Source: Candidatus Pacearchaeota archaeon | Lineage (GTDB): Archaea; Nanoarchaeota; Nanoarchaeia; Pacearchaeales; GW2011-AR1 | Direction: 5' to 3' | Assembly (NCBI GenBank): GCA_002690445.1 | Contig: NZER01000330.1 | Span: forward strand, 1 to 9,375 | DNA length: 9,375 nucleotides | Part shown: piece after piece, positions 1 to 6,527 of the stretch | How the letters are laid out: every line of letters begins with the position of its first letter | How positions within the stretch are numbered: the stretch's first letter is position 1 | Made by a program: the position numbers and the translations under genes | The notes under the pieces: model-generated | Told to the model about the DNA's origin: nothing | The model's database searches: none | What the model saw: only the letters and a program-made list of their open reading frames with translations

Positions 1-71
1 ACGCGAAATCCCTAGAAATTTACCTATATTGAGGTATATATTTGGAATGACAAGCTAATGAGTATTCTAAA

Positions 72-854
72 TTATGCCTCTTCTATATGTATCGTTGCAG
101 TTTGGTTTCCAGCGCTTTCGTAAGATAAATAAATATCATTTGCTGTAACTCTCCTAGCTTGTAATGCTTTAGAAACTACTGCTTCGTGTATTCCTAGAAA
201 TGAGCCTGTATTTGTTCCATCATCTGACCCTACCGTATCTGTATAATCATCTTTCAAAAGCCATTCATGTATTAATCCTCTTGTTATTCTTTTTCCACCA
301 AATAAATCTGTTATTTCTTCTGCTGTCAATGCTACATTATGCACTCTGAAATCTCCTATAACTCCTGTGTAATTTCTATTGGTTACATCATCAAAATTTG
401 AAACTCCAATTTCCATACCTGTATCTGCTTCATAAGAACCATCTCCTGTAATGCTGCTTGTATTAGCTAGAACACCATCTGAATATGTTCTGGCTTCATC
501 TAAATCTCTGTCTATAACAAAAGTGAGATGGTTCCATCTGTGAACTGTTGAACTACCAAAATTTGTTTGAGTTGAACCCGAACCATCATTTACAAATAGA
601 CCATATGGTGAGCCTGTTCTAACCACCCATCCCTTTACTGAACCTATAGATGTTTCCGTTCCGCAGACATCTGCTGATGCGTTTTGTGTTGCATGTGGTT
701 TCATCCAAAAAGAAACAGTGAATGATTCACCTGCTTCAGCAAATCTCATAGGTGTACTGTCTGCAATAACAACCCTATCATCTGAGCCATCAAACCATGC
801 TCCATGTCTAGCGTCAACTGAATTAACATCTACATCTACATCTCCTGCTGCCAT
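72..854 (-). CDS. LamG-domain virion surface protein (260 aa)
   Basis: Probable host- or glycan-binding virion protein; the last visible gene of the leftward operon. Residues about 17-185 look like a concanavalin A-like LamG jelly roll (Laminin_G_3 type). Visible marks are the early FDGSDDRVVI, then SFTVSFWMKP at 44-53, W107 followed by LTFVIDRD, and the closing IGDFRVHNVALTAEEI. A second LamG-like opening, GLIHEWLLKDDYTDTVGSDD, follows at 193-212 without the rest of a domain. The first eight residues (MAAGDVDV) and the last 25 or so resemble the whole 52-aa protein encoded at 1038-1196, so LamG appears to be inserted into a copy of that protein. No signal peptide is seen. The start is fixed by a TAATG overlap with the preceding gene. 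Carbohydrate binding is inferred from the fold and no ligand can be named. Confidence 0.8.
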   Translation of the reverse strand: MAAGDVDVDVNSVDARHGAWFDGSDDRVVIADSTPMRFAEAGESFTVSFWMKPHATQNASADVCGTETSIGSVKGWVVRTGSPYGLFVNDGSGSTQTNFGSSTVHRWNHLTFVIDRDLDEARTYSDGVLANTSSITGDGSYEADTGMEIGVSNFDDVTNRNYTGVIGDFRVHNVALTAEEITDLFGGKRITRGLIHEWLLKDDYTDTVGSDDGTNTGSFLGIHEAVVSKALQARRVTANDIYLSYESAGNQTATIHIEEA

Positions 855-1036
855 TATAATAACACCACTTTATTTGTGCATGGCTTGTTTTTATCATGCC
901 CGCAGTCATGAACCTGAATAGAACTCTTTTCATTAGAAATATTTTTTGATAAATCTTTTATTTTATTTATTGATGTGACCAGCCTAGTATAGTCGTCATC
1001 TTCAAGAAATACATTTATAGATAATCTTTTTAGCAT
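854..1036 (-). CDS. Small hypothetical protein (60 aa)
   Basis: Unrecognised small protein between two paralogous structural genes. The first two thirds are charged and probably helical (LEDDDYTRLV, then a Lys/Asn-rich stretch). The C-terminal part has H43, C45, H47 and C53 within eleven residues, which could bind a metal, though the pattern is not a standard zinc finger. It starts two bases after the TAA of the upstream gene (TAAAATG) and its own TAA overlaps the ATG of the LamG gene. This tight coupling is the best evidence that it is real. A virion or assembly role is inferred from position only. Confidence 0.6.
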   Translation of the reverse strand: MLKRLSINVFLEDDDYTRLVTSINKIKDLSKNISNEKSSIQVHDCGHDKNKPCTNKVVLL

Positions 1037-1037
1037 T

Positions 1038-1196
1038 TTACGCTTCTTCTACATTAATAATCATTACTTGCTGACCATTAGCTAAAGAAACTGCCATCCA
1101 TTTATCATTAGCAGTTGTTCGCATAGCTGTAACTGCTGTGTCCACCGCTGCTGTTGTTGCTTCTACAATTTGAACGTCTACATCTCCTGCTGCCAT
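1038..1196 (-). CDS. Small structural-type protein, 52 aa, paralogue of the LamG protein ends
   Basis: A 52-residue protein starting MAAGDVDVQIVEATTAAV and ending in IINVEEA. Its ATG lies immediately after the TAA of the upstream gene and it ends just before the next ATG, so it fits the operon exactly. The N-terminal eight residues are identical to those of the LamG protein at 72-854, with the first 20 nt of both genes identical. The C-terminal half (TAND, then GQQ and NVEEA) aligns with that protein's end (TAND, GNQ, HIEEA) with one gap. It therefore looks like the undecorated form of a small virion protein that in the neighbour carries a LamG domain. The sequence predicts an alpha then beta layout. 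Its exact role (small capsid, fibre base or anchoring module) is not known. Confidence 0.75.
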   Translation of the reverse strand: MAAGDVDVQIVEATTAAVDTAVTAMRTTANDKWMAVSLANGQQVMIINVEEA

Positions 1197-1406
1197 TTAA
1201 GTCCAACACGGAATATAATATGCCGTTCCCCCTACATCTATCTCCAGCCATGCTGATATTGTTGCTGTCCCCACTGCTGCAGGTGCCACATTAGAAATTG
1301 TGACGTTAGCTGTTGCGTTTGCTGTTAGTGCGTCAACTACTCTGATTTTACCATTCTTAACTAGAAGTTCTTTAATCGCTAGGGTGTCTAAGACGGTATC
1401 TACCAT
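1197..1406 (-). CDS. Small beta-rich structural protein (69 aa)
   Basis: Unrecognised 69-residue protein. It has a charged N-terminal third (VLDTLAIKELLVKNGKIRVVD) followed by a Thr/Ala/Val-rich stretch with alternating pattern (ANATANVTISNVAPAAVGTA) and the end AWLEIDVGGTAYYIPCWT, which suggests beta strands. A G-rich ribosome binding site (AAGGGGG) lies about 6 nt before the ATG, one of the clearest in the operon. The ATG comes one base after the upstream TAA. Because it sits three genes after the capsid gene, it is probably a minor virion protein, but no family could be assigned. Confidence 0.65.
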   Translation of the reverse strand: MVDTVLDTLAIKELLVKNGKIRVVDALTANATANVTISNVAPAAVGTATISAWLEIDVGGTAYYIPCWT

Positions 1407-1407
1407 G

Positions 1408-1587
1408 TTAACCCCCTTTTGATTTTTTGTGGCTCTTTGTTGTAATGTCCGGCTTTTCTGTAAGAGAATTATTGTATGCTAAAATATCTGCATTTGTTTT
1501 TGCGTCAACTTGTTGAGGTAATGGCAGCCCTTTGGCTATTCTTGCTGAATATTTTTCTCCTCTCGCTATTTGTCCTTCTTTTGACAT
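1408..1587 (-). CDS. Small basic protein downstream of capsid gene (59 aa)
   Basis: Lysine-rich, low-complexity 59-residue protein (MSKEGQIARGEKYSARIAKG at the start, KSHKKSKGG at the end). A longer frame opens at 1617. The internal ATG at 1587 is preferred because it falls two bases after the TAA of the capsid gene, the spacing used throughout this operon, while the earlier ATG would overlap the capsid gene by 28 nt. The basic tail suggests contact with DNA or with an acidic protein, perhaps as a minor capsid component. No family was recognised. Confidence 0.6.
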   Translation of the reverse strand: MSKEGQIARGEKYSARIAKGLPLPQQVDAKTNADILAYNNSLTEKPDITTKSHKKSKGG

Positions 1588-1589
1588 TT

Positions 1590-2447
1590 TTAAGCTGCCG
1601 TATTTGTGATTATGCAAATTGCGTTAGGGTTCTTTACTTGGGCTACTCCTACTTCCCATGCTCGGATAGTCCATTTAACCCCTGCGTCCTCTGTTGATGT
1701 AACTTTTAAGTCTGCTGCAGATTTCCACGTGCAGGCTTCATTTGCAATCACTATTGCCGCTTCATCTGCATCAACAGAATTTGAAACAATTACATTAAGT
1801 CCTAATAGTTTACCTACTCTACCATTCCTAGTAACATCATCTGTATAGAATTGTCCTGCATTTCTTACATTTGCATTTCCTAGAAGGTTGGCATAATCCG
1901 TTGGATTAAGCAATAAAAATCCGCTCCCCCCCAGAGCGTCATAATTATCAATAGAAATTAATTTGATTCCATTTAAAATATCTTGAATTGGGTCTCTGTC
2001 TGCTACAACTGCTGCGTCCCATGCTGCTCCTGTTGCAACAGTATTCCCATTGTCTGTTGTGAAAGCTGAATAAATATCTAAGTCTACTGAACTGGCTACC
2101 GCTCTTGCGACCCTTAAAAGCGTCCTAGCAATAACGTCTATTTCATTTGTCTTTGCGTCTTCCCATGAAATTACTGCGTCCATACCATGCTTGACTAATC
2201 TTGAGCTGGCTTCTGTCCATGTAACTTCGCCATAAGGGAAGTTAGCTAATCTCGGAATTCCCTTAACTGTTGAGCCTGTCCCACCTGTTAATTCTGTTGC
2301 GGTTTCTTTTTGGTAGGTCTCTTTCCATGAATTTGAGCTTTGCACCATACATAAAGATTTTAATCTATACTCTTGTAATGCAAAACCTACAACTACTTTA
2401 GAAACATTCTCTGCTCTCAAATCTGCCATGCCTGTAGAATCTGCCAT
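1590..2447 (-). CDS. Major capsid protein, HK97-like fold (285 aa)
   Basis: Forms the icosahedral shell. The 285 residues follow the HK97/P22-type coat layout. There is an N-terminal arm with the strand PYGEVTWTEASSRLVKHG (71-88), a spine helix region with DVIARTLLRVARAVASSVDLD (104-124), then DPIQDILNGIKLI (152-164). The A-domain-like segment is FLLLNPTDYANLL (177-189) and GKLLGLNVIVSN (212-223), and the end is IRAWEVGVAQVKNPNAICII. The length matches a mature coat protein without a long N-terminal delta scaffold domain. It follows the decoration gene with a TAAAATG junction and shares its strong upstream promoter. Met7 is an alternative start; Met1 was chosen for this spacing. The fold is assigned by pattern recognition, without a profile search. 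Confidence 0.88.
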   Translation of the reverse strand: MADSTGMADLRAENVSKVVVGFALQEYRLKSLCMVQSSNSWKETYQKETATELTGGTGSTVKGIPRLANFPYGEVTWTEASSRLVKHGMDAVISWEDAKTNEIDVIARTLLRVARAVASSVDLDIYSAFTTDNGNTVATGAAWDAAVVADRDPIQDILNGIKLISIDNYDALGGSGFLLLNPTDYANLLGNANVRNAGQFYTDDVTRNGRVGKLLGLNVIVSNSVDADEAAIVIANEACTWKSAADLKVTSTEDAGVKWTIRAWEVGVAQVKNPNAICIITNTAA

Positions 2448-2448
2448 T

Positions 2449-2856
2449 TTATTTCAAAACCCTTACAGCAACTACTTCGCTGTTGCCCCCTGTCTCTAAT
2501 GATTTACCTATGACATAACCTTTCTCATCATCTAATGTGTCATAGGTATCTACTGTATTATCTGAACCGTTGGAAACTACATCATTCCCTAATACTGTAG
2601 TCGCTCCGCTTCCTACTGATAAATCAAAAATTCCATTAGTGTAAACTGCTATTGTGGTTGCTCCATCACTTGCAACCTTTTCGGCTGCTGCTATCCCTAC
2701 TACTGGCTTATCTGCTGCAGAAATTTTAATGACTGTTCTTGGGTCTGTCAATTCCATTAAAGTTCCTTTTTCTATGCCTGTGCCATCCGCGCAAGTAAAT
2801 CTTATTGGGTCTCCGCCATTCCCTAGAAGTTCAATAATAACTGCTTCATTTGCCAT
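2449..2856 (-). CDS. Capsid decoration protein, DUF2190-like (135 aa)
   Basis: Likely head decoration or stabilisation protein that binds outside the capsid lattice, as DUF2190 and gpD-type proteins do. Visible family features are short beta repeats rich in Gly/Thr/Val, with IRFTCADGTGIEKGTLMEL at 18-36, then PVVGIAAAEKVASDGATTIAVYTNGIFDLSVGSG and a C-terminal GYVIGKSLETGGNSEVVAVRVLK. This is the usual order: initial value, replacement of 'aGia', then 'G.f.l.vgsG'. It lies directly upstream of the capsid gene, the normal position. An archaeal-type TATA box at 2878-2888 predicts transcription starting almost at this ATG, and a weak AAAGGAA precedes it, so translation may be leaderless. Confidence 0.8.
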   Translation of the reverse strand: MANEAVIIELLGNGGDPIRFTCADGTGIEKGTLMELTDPRTVIKISAADKPVVGIAAAEKVASDGATTIAVYTNGIFDLSVGSGATTVLGNDVVSNGSDNTVDTYDTLDDEKGYVIGKSLETGGNSEVVAVRVLK

Positions 2857-2877
2857 TATTTCCTTTATAAAGTAATC

Positions 2878-2895
2878 TTATATATAAACTTTTCT
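2878..2895 (-). promoter_or_regulatory. Archaeal-type promoter (BRE plus TATA) for decoration and capsid genes
   Basis: On the minus strand AGAAAAG is followed directly by TTTATATATAA, matching a BRE plus TATA-box arrangement. The centre of the TATA box is about 27 nt upstream of the ATG at 2856, so transcription would begin at or near that codon. The box lies in the gap just after the stop codon of the zinc-ribbon gene, giving the two most needed virion proteins a separate transcript. A second TTTATAAAG at 2864-2872 is too close to the start codon to serve. Confidence 0.65.
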
Positions 2896-3046
2896 AAATT
2901 CTGCCACCAACTAAGTCCAATGCTTTGGGCGGTCTCTTTTGCCAATTCCAACAGTTTCCGCAAGTGTTCTCCTTATCTCTTGGTGTGTCTTTAACAAATC
3001 TCCTTATCTCTTTGCACTTTAGACATAAATGTTTTACAAAAATCAT
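2894..3046 (-). CDS. Zinc-ribbon mini-protein (50 aa)
   Basis: A 50-residue protein too short for most ORF cut-offs. It has two CxxC knuckles, C8-L-K-C11 and C29-G-N-C32, separated by 17 basic residues, followed by W33 and W35. This is the standard layout of a small zinc ribbon that binds nucleic acid or protein. The ATG overlaps the TGA of the upstream coiled-coil gene (ATGA) and the TAG lies immediately before the promoter of the decoration gene, so the frame fits the operon exactly. A possible role is in DNA packaging or late transcription, inferred only from zinc ribbon and position. The cysteines and the coupling make it likely to be real. Confidence 0.75.
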   Translation of the reverse strand: MIFVKHLCLKCKEIRRFVKDTPRDKENTCGNCWNWQKRPPKALDLVGGRI

Positions 3047-3354
3047 TTTTTCTTAGAGGGAAATAATCTATCTTCAAAGCCTGAGCCTGCTATTAAAGCC
3101 TTAGCTTGTTCTATTCCTTTTTCTTCTTCTGTTAATTGTGGCTGCCCTGCATCTGCTTTCCCATCTAGTGCTGTATTTGCCTGTAAAATTTCTAGTTCTT
3201 TTTTTAGCTTCTCGGATTCTTTATTCGCTGCTTCTAATCTATCTGCTGCGTCGTTTGCTTTATCTATTAATTCTGTAGATTTATTAACTTCTTCCTTTAT
3301 TGGTTCTGTAGGTTTTGCTTCTTCCTTAACTTCTGGTTTTACTTCTTTTGTCAT
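3043..3354 (-). CDS. Coiled-coil scaffold-like protein (103 aa)
   Basis: Highly charged Lys/Glu protein. The N-terminal 20 residues are Pro/Lys/Glu rich. Residues about 24-60 (STELIDKANDAADRLEAANK and on to LEILQ) form a clear heptad-like coiled coil. The end, LTEEEKGIEQAKALIAGSGF with a final LFPSKKK, is helical with a basic tail. In tailed-virus head modules a coiled-coil scaffold with a short C-terminal capsid-binding helix lies between portal and capsid genes, as here, so a scaffolding role is the best guess. It is shorter than most scaffolds. It starts after a strong GGGGGG ribosome binding site and ends in an ATGA overlap with the zinc-ribbon gene. Confidence 0.6.
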   Translation of the reverse strand: MTKEVKPEVKEEAKPTEPIKEEVNKSTELIDKANDAADRLEAANKESEKLKKELEILQANTALDGKADAGQPQLTEEEKGIEQAKALIAGSGFEDRLFPSKKK

Positions 3355-3364
3355 TTTATCCCCC

Positions 3365-4531
3365 CTATATCAGCCCAAAATTTAGGCTTGATAAATTCCC
3401 TGCTTTAGTTTTATTAAGGTCTGCATTAGTTTTAGCTACTTGTCTGTAAAATCCCTCTATTTCTATTTTTGTCTGTTTAATTTCTTGTGTATAATTTATT
3501 CTAGGTGCAATTCTATATCCATGTACTCTTTCCCATTCTAGCTGTTCTTTTCTTAGCCTGTTAAATTCTTCACTTTTTGCAGTTACTAGGTCTAATTCTT
3601 CCTGTCTCCATCTTGCGTGTTTTTCTTCTTCTGTTTCTCCAGAGAATCTCGCTTCTGCCACCATATCGTAGACTTCAGCAGCTACTGTGGCAGCTTTTTT
3701 GAATCTTCGTAGTCCGTGTTCAACATTAGCAAAAGGAATATAAGAACTTAATGTGTCCCAATATGGGTCGTTTGCTAATATCTCATTTCTTGTTGCTGCA
3801 GCGATATTATATGCTTCTTCATTATCCGCTATTAGCGCGTCTCTTGTGGCTATTCCGATAGTTTGTGCTGCTTCTTCCATTCCTAGAAATTTACCAAATA
3901 CTCTCCCCCCATAAACCAGTGTTAGTGTCGTGGCTGCCAATTGTACGGCTGCTGTAACGGCTGCTAATATTTTCCATTCTGCTGATTCAACTATTCTAAC
4001 TGCTGCCCTTTTTACTGAGGTCAAACCTACTTTTACATTTCTACCGCCTACAGCTACTTCCTTAGTGAAAACATTCCCTCTTAAAATTATTTTAGCTCCC
4101 TTTGCTGCTTTAATTACCTTTCCAACAGGCAATATTGATAGTGCTAATTCTAACCTTTCTCTACTTTCTTCTGGAGTTAGTTTTCCAAATGCTGCTTTAA
4201 AATCTTGAATATTTTTTTTTGTTTCTATCTGCCCTGCTTTAACTAAGTCTAATGTACGTTTAAATGGTAATGATGGAATCTGTCCTGTCTGCACTAAATC
4301 AGTAGATTGCTTAAAAGGCTCTGATGTTACTTGCCCTGTTTTAACTAGGTCTTTTGATTGCTTAAAAGGCGCCGCTGACGGCACTTGTCCAGTCTTAACT
4401 AAATTTCTTGATTGCTTAAACGGCGGTGCACTCGATGGTATCTGTCCTGTTTCAACTAGGTCTGGCGACTGCTTGAATGGTGCTGGGGTCGGTATTGGCT
4501 TTCGTTTTGGCTTCGGTTTATTGTGAGGCAT
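3365..4531 (-). CDS. Repeat-bearing membrane-associated virion protein (388 aa)
   Basis: Unrecognised protein with three distinct parts. Residues 1-17 are basic and proline-rich (PKPKRKPIPTP). Residues 18-104 hold five tandem repeats of 17-19 residues with consensus PFKQS-x-DLV-x-TGQ-(I/V)-PS, starting at P18, P37, P55, P72 and P89. Residues 187-208 (WKILAAVTAAVQLAATTLTL and on) are a plausible membrane helix flanked by amphipathic helices. Residues about 295-375 are charged and helical (EEEKHARWRQEELDLVTAKS and on), probably coiled coil. It occupies the place where a prohead protease usually lies, but no catalytic Ser/His pattern was seen. It could be a minor capsid, DNA-injection or membrane-penetration protein. 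Function is inference; the architecture is seen directly. Confidence 0.7.
   Translation of the reverse strand: MPHNKPKPKRKPIPTPAPFKQSPDLVETGQIPSSAPPFKQSRNLVKTGQVPSAAPFKQSKDLVKTGQVTSEPFKQSTDLVQTGQIPSLPFKRTLDLVKAGQIETKKNIQDFKAAFGKLTPEESRERLELALSILPVGKVIKAAKGAKIILRGNVFTKEVAVGGRNVKVGLTSVKRAAVRIVESAEWKILAAVTAAVQLAATTLTLVYGGRVFGKFLGMEEAAQTIGIATRDALIADNEEAYNIAAATRNEILANDPYWDTLSSYIPFANVEHGLRRFKKAATVAAEVYDMVAEARFSGETEEEKHARWRQEELDLVTAKSEEFNRLRKEQLEWERVHGYRIAPRINYTQEIKQTKIEIEGFYRQVAKTNADLNKTKAGNLSSLNFGLI
4223..4480 (-). repeat. Five in-frame repeats of PFKQS-x-DLV-x-TGQ
   Basis: Within the 388-aa gene the DNA encodes five tandem units spaced 19, 18, 17 and 17 codons. On the plus strand they are visible as recurring CTTAAA, ACTAAGTC/ACTAGGTC and TGTCC elements. 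Repeats 1-4 keep PFKQS and TGQ; repeat 5 has drifted to PFKRT and KAGQ. The codons differ among copies, so selection on the protein rather than a recent DNA duplication maintains the motif. Confidence 0.85.
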
Positions 4532-4690
4532 TTATAATTTCTCCATAATCTTAGGTGTCTTTGTCTTTAAACCTGCTAGTCCAGCAATAGTTGCAATTAC
4601 AATAGTTAATAAGGTACCATTGATACCCAAATATAAGGCGAATAATTCTAAAGCAGTAATTGATAAAATTGCTATTGTTAGGATTTTCAT
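4532..4690 (-). CDS. Small two-helix membrane protein (52 aa)
   Basis: A 52-residue hydrophobic protein starting MKILTIAILSITALELFALY. Residues 3-20 and 26-41 (LLTIVIATIAGLAGL) form two likely membrane helices joined by a short GINGT turn, with a basic tail (KTKTPKIMEKL). The ATG overlaps the portal TGA (ATGA) and the TAA ends at the ATG of the next gene. It could be a holin-like or assembly membrane protein, but such small proteins cannot be assigned by sequence alone. The neighbouring 388-aa protein also has a membrane-like helix, so the two may act together. Confidence 0.65.
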   Translation of the reverse strand: MKILTIAILSITALELFALYLGINGTLLTIVIATIAGLAGLKTKTPKIMEKL

Positions 4691-5805
4691 GTTTTACCTT
4701 CGATTTCCTGTGTTGTATCATTTGGTTGTGTTGCTTCTTCTATTGGTTCTTCCTCTACTAAATCTACTTCGCTTGGTCTGTCGCTTATAGCATCTGTTTC
4801 TAAGCTTGCAGGGAATGTTAATCTAATCTCTATCCCTAACTGTGCTAATATCTGTTCCTCTATATATAGCTGCTCTCCTTTGACGCTCTGCTCAAAAGCT
4901 AAATATACAATCTTTCCGCTGGCGTCTGTGAATTCTTTAGCGTTGCCGATAATTATCTGCGGAACGTTAACCGCTTGGAAAAAATAATCATTTAATTGGT
5001 TAATCCATGTTAATGGGTTGAGGCTTGCGTTTGCTGCTGTGGCTACCAGCTCTGGCTCTACAACACCTTTAGGCACATACAGATTTTCTCCATTCTTTCT
5101 TGCTCCGTCATGCGTCGCTTTGAATTTAGCTATCTCTCCTGCGTCGTCGGTATCCAGATGGAATATAAATAATGGGTCCACATTCCTGTGCATTACCCTT
5201 TTCCAGTCAGCCATAGCCTCATTCCTCATTAAGATTATATTTTCTACTGAGGGGATTACACTTATCCCGTGTATCTCGTCTGCTATCCTTTCTCGGCTTA
5301 GATGTAGAATTTCGTCTGGCTGGAATTTTCTGGACTTCTGCCCTCTTATTTTATTTATTTGCTCGTACCTTATAAATCTCCCTTTCATATTTTGAACAGA
5401 TTTTACGGAATCTGGAGATAAGGGCTTTAGATTTAATAATACTCCTTCTTTATCCCTTATAATTTCTGCGTATGAATCTCCATCAATAGTTTTAATCCTA
5501 ATCATATTTTTTATGATGGAGTTAAATGTATCTTTTCCGTTGCCTTTTATTGTCCCTAAATGGAGAGTTGTTGCTTCCTCTGCTTGAAATCCAGCTCCTA
5601 TTGTCCAATTTGCTTTTGTATCAATAGCTACTTTAAGTTCTGGAATTGTTTTATAATAACCTAGATTTTTAGACCAATTATGGCTTTGCCATGATGTTTC
5701 TTTTTGAGAGCCTGCTGCGTCTGTGCTTATCGAGTCTACAGAATAATCTACTATAGTGTTTTTTACATCTGTTGCTATTGCTGAATCTATGTCTGTTTCC
5801 GGCAT
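4687..5805 (-). CDS. Portal protein (372 aa)
   Basis: Forms the dodecameric ring at the DNA-packaging vertex through which DNA enters and leaves the capsid. Portal-type features in order are: a wing region with IDGDSYAEIIRDKEGVLLNL (107-126), PLSPDSVK (128-135), FQPDEILHLSRERIADEIHG (161-180), then the long stem-like helix NIILMRNEAMADWKRVMHRN. The region WINQLNDYFFQAVNVPQIII (267-286), KIVYLAFEQSV and an acidic tail (EEEPIEEATQ) follow. It is shorter than most portals (usually 400-500 residues), consistent with a minimal HK97-type portal. The start codon is in a TAATG overlap with the upstream gene. A terminase, its usual upstream neighbour, is absent; the gene before it encodes the 240-aa protein. 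Confidence 0.85.
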   Translation of the reverse strand: MPETDIDSAIATDVKNTIVDYSVDSISTDAAGSQKETSWQSHNWSKNLGYYKTIPELKVAIDTKANWTIGAGFQAEEATTLHLGTIKGNGKDTFNSIIKNMIRIKTIDGDSYAEIIRDKEGVLLNLKPLSPDSVKSVQNMKGRFIRYEQINKIRGQKSRKFQPDEILHLSRERIADEIHGISVIPSVENIILMRNEAMADWKRVMHRNVDPLFIFHLDTDDAGEIAKFKATHDGARKNGENLYVPKGVVEPELVATAANASLNPLTWINQLNDYFFQAVNVPQIIIGNAKEFTDASGKIVYLAFEQSVKGEQLYIEEQILAQLGIEIRLTFPASLETDAISDRPSEVDLVEEEPIEEATQPNDTTQEIEGKT

Positions 5806-6527
5806 TATGCTGTATCCAATACATAAGGTACATGAAATATCATTTGTGTACTCTCATGGATTACTGTTCCTCCTCCATCTTGTTCATTTGCAAATTCTAA
5901 TTCGTTATTTGTGCTTATATAAGCTCCTGTTTTGAAGTTCCTGTTTTTTGGGTCGTGGCATATCATTAAATGCTCGTCATTTGAGCCTGCGTCTAGCTTA
6001 AACCAACCCTCTACAGTAAACCTCAGTGTTTCTCCTTTCTTGAAATGCTTTAATGTTGTTACGTTCATCTTGCAGGCTGCAATCATGCAGCCAAATGATG
6101 TCTCACTTGTTCTTAACTGCTGTACGTCTGCTGTCCTCGATGTTCCTGTCGCTAGTGTTGTTTCTGTAGAACCGTCATAATGGATTGCTTTGCAGATTGC
6201 ATAAAATTCTACATTAGTCCCTGTGTCATCATCTGCAGCTACCCCTATAGGTATATTTGCAAATATCAACCCTTTGATGTTTTTTGGTCTGTTATATGTT
6301 ATGTCAAAATCCATGTTAAACTTTTTAACAAATGATGTACTCAATCCCTCTGAAACTAATATAGAGCAAATATTCTCAGAATAAATATTGCTTGTTGTGC
6401 TGACTATGTTTTCTCCTGCATCCCCCACTAACCCAAAATATACAACATAGCCTACACCCTCTGCTATATCAAAATAATCATAATTAACTAGTTCTCTTTG
6501 TCTTGGAAATAATGTATTTAAAGCCAT
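5805..6527 (-). CDS. Beta-rich structural protein of unknown family (240 aa)
   Basis: Not recognised. The sequence has many alternating hydrophobic/polar segments, for example VGYVVYFGLVG (26-36), FNMDFDITYN and KGLIFANIPIGV, then ETLRFTVEGWFKLDAG and the closing THE-like strand TQMIFHVPYVLDTA. Few helices are evident. It begins inside the end of the nuclease gene (about 10-nt overlap) and ends in a TAATG overlap with the portal gene, so it belongs to the head/connector module. It could be a tail, plug or receptor-binding component with a beta-sandwich fold. Five cysteines (positions 52 to 196) are a little unusual for a virion protein. Confidence 0.6.
   Translation of the reverse strand: MALNTLFPRQRELVNYDYFDIAEGVGYVVYFGLVGDAGENIVSTTSNIYSENICSILVSEGLSTSFVKKFNMDFDITYNRPKNIKGLIFANIPIGVAADDDTGTNVEFYAICKAIHYDGSTETTLATGTSRTADVQQLRTSETSFGCMIAACKMNVTTLKHFKKGETLRFTVEGWFKLDAGSNDEHLMICHDPKNRNFKTGAYISTNNELEFANEQDGGGTVIHESTQMIFHVPYVLDTA

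Noticed and set aside
21..36. Hairpin TACCT/AGGTA after the LamG gene as a terminator of the leftward operon
   Set aside because: Only five base pairs and no T-tract follows on the minus strand.
718..921. Plus-strand frames opposite the leftward genes, such as 718-921 and 5018-5395
   Set aside because: They are antisense shadows, rich in Ser/Leu/Phe, without ribosome binding sites and covering well-supported genes.
1408..1617. Longer start at 1617 for the small basic protein
   Set aside because: It would overlap the capsid gene by 28 nt; the ATG at 1587 has the TAAnnATG spacing usual in this operon.
2864..2872. TTTATAAAG as a second promoter of the decoration gene
   Set aside because: It lies only about 8-16 nt before the ATG, too near for a TATA box to produce a transcript with that start codon.
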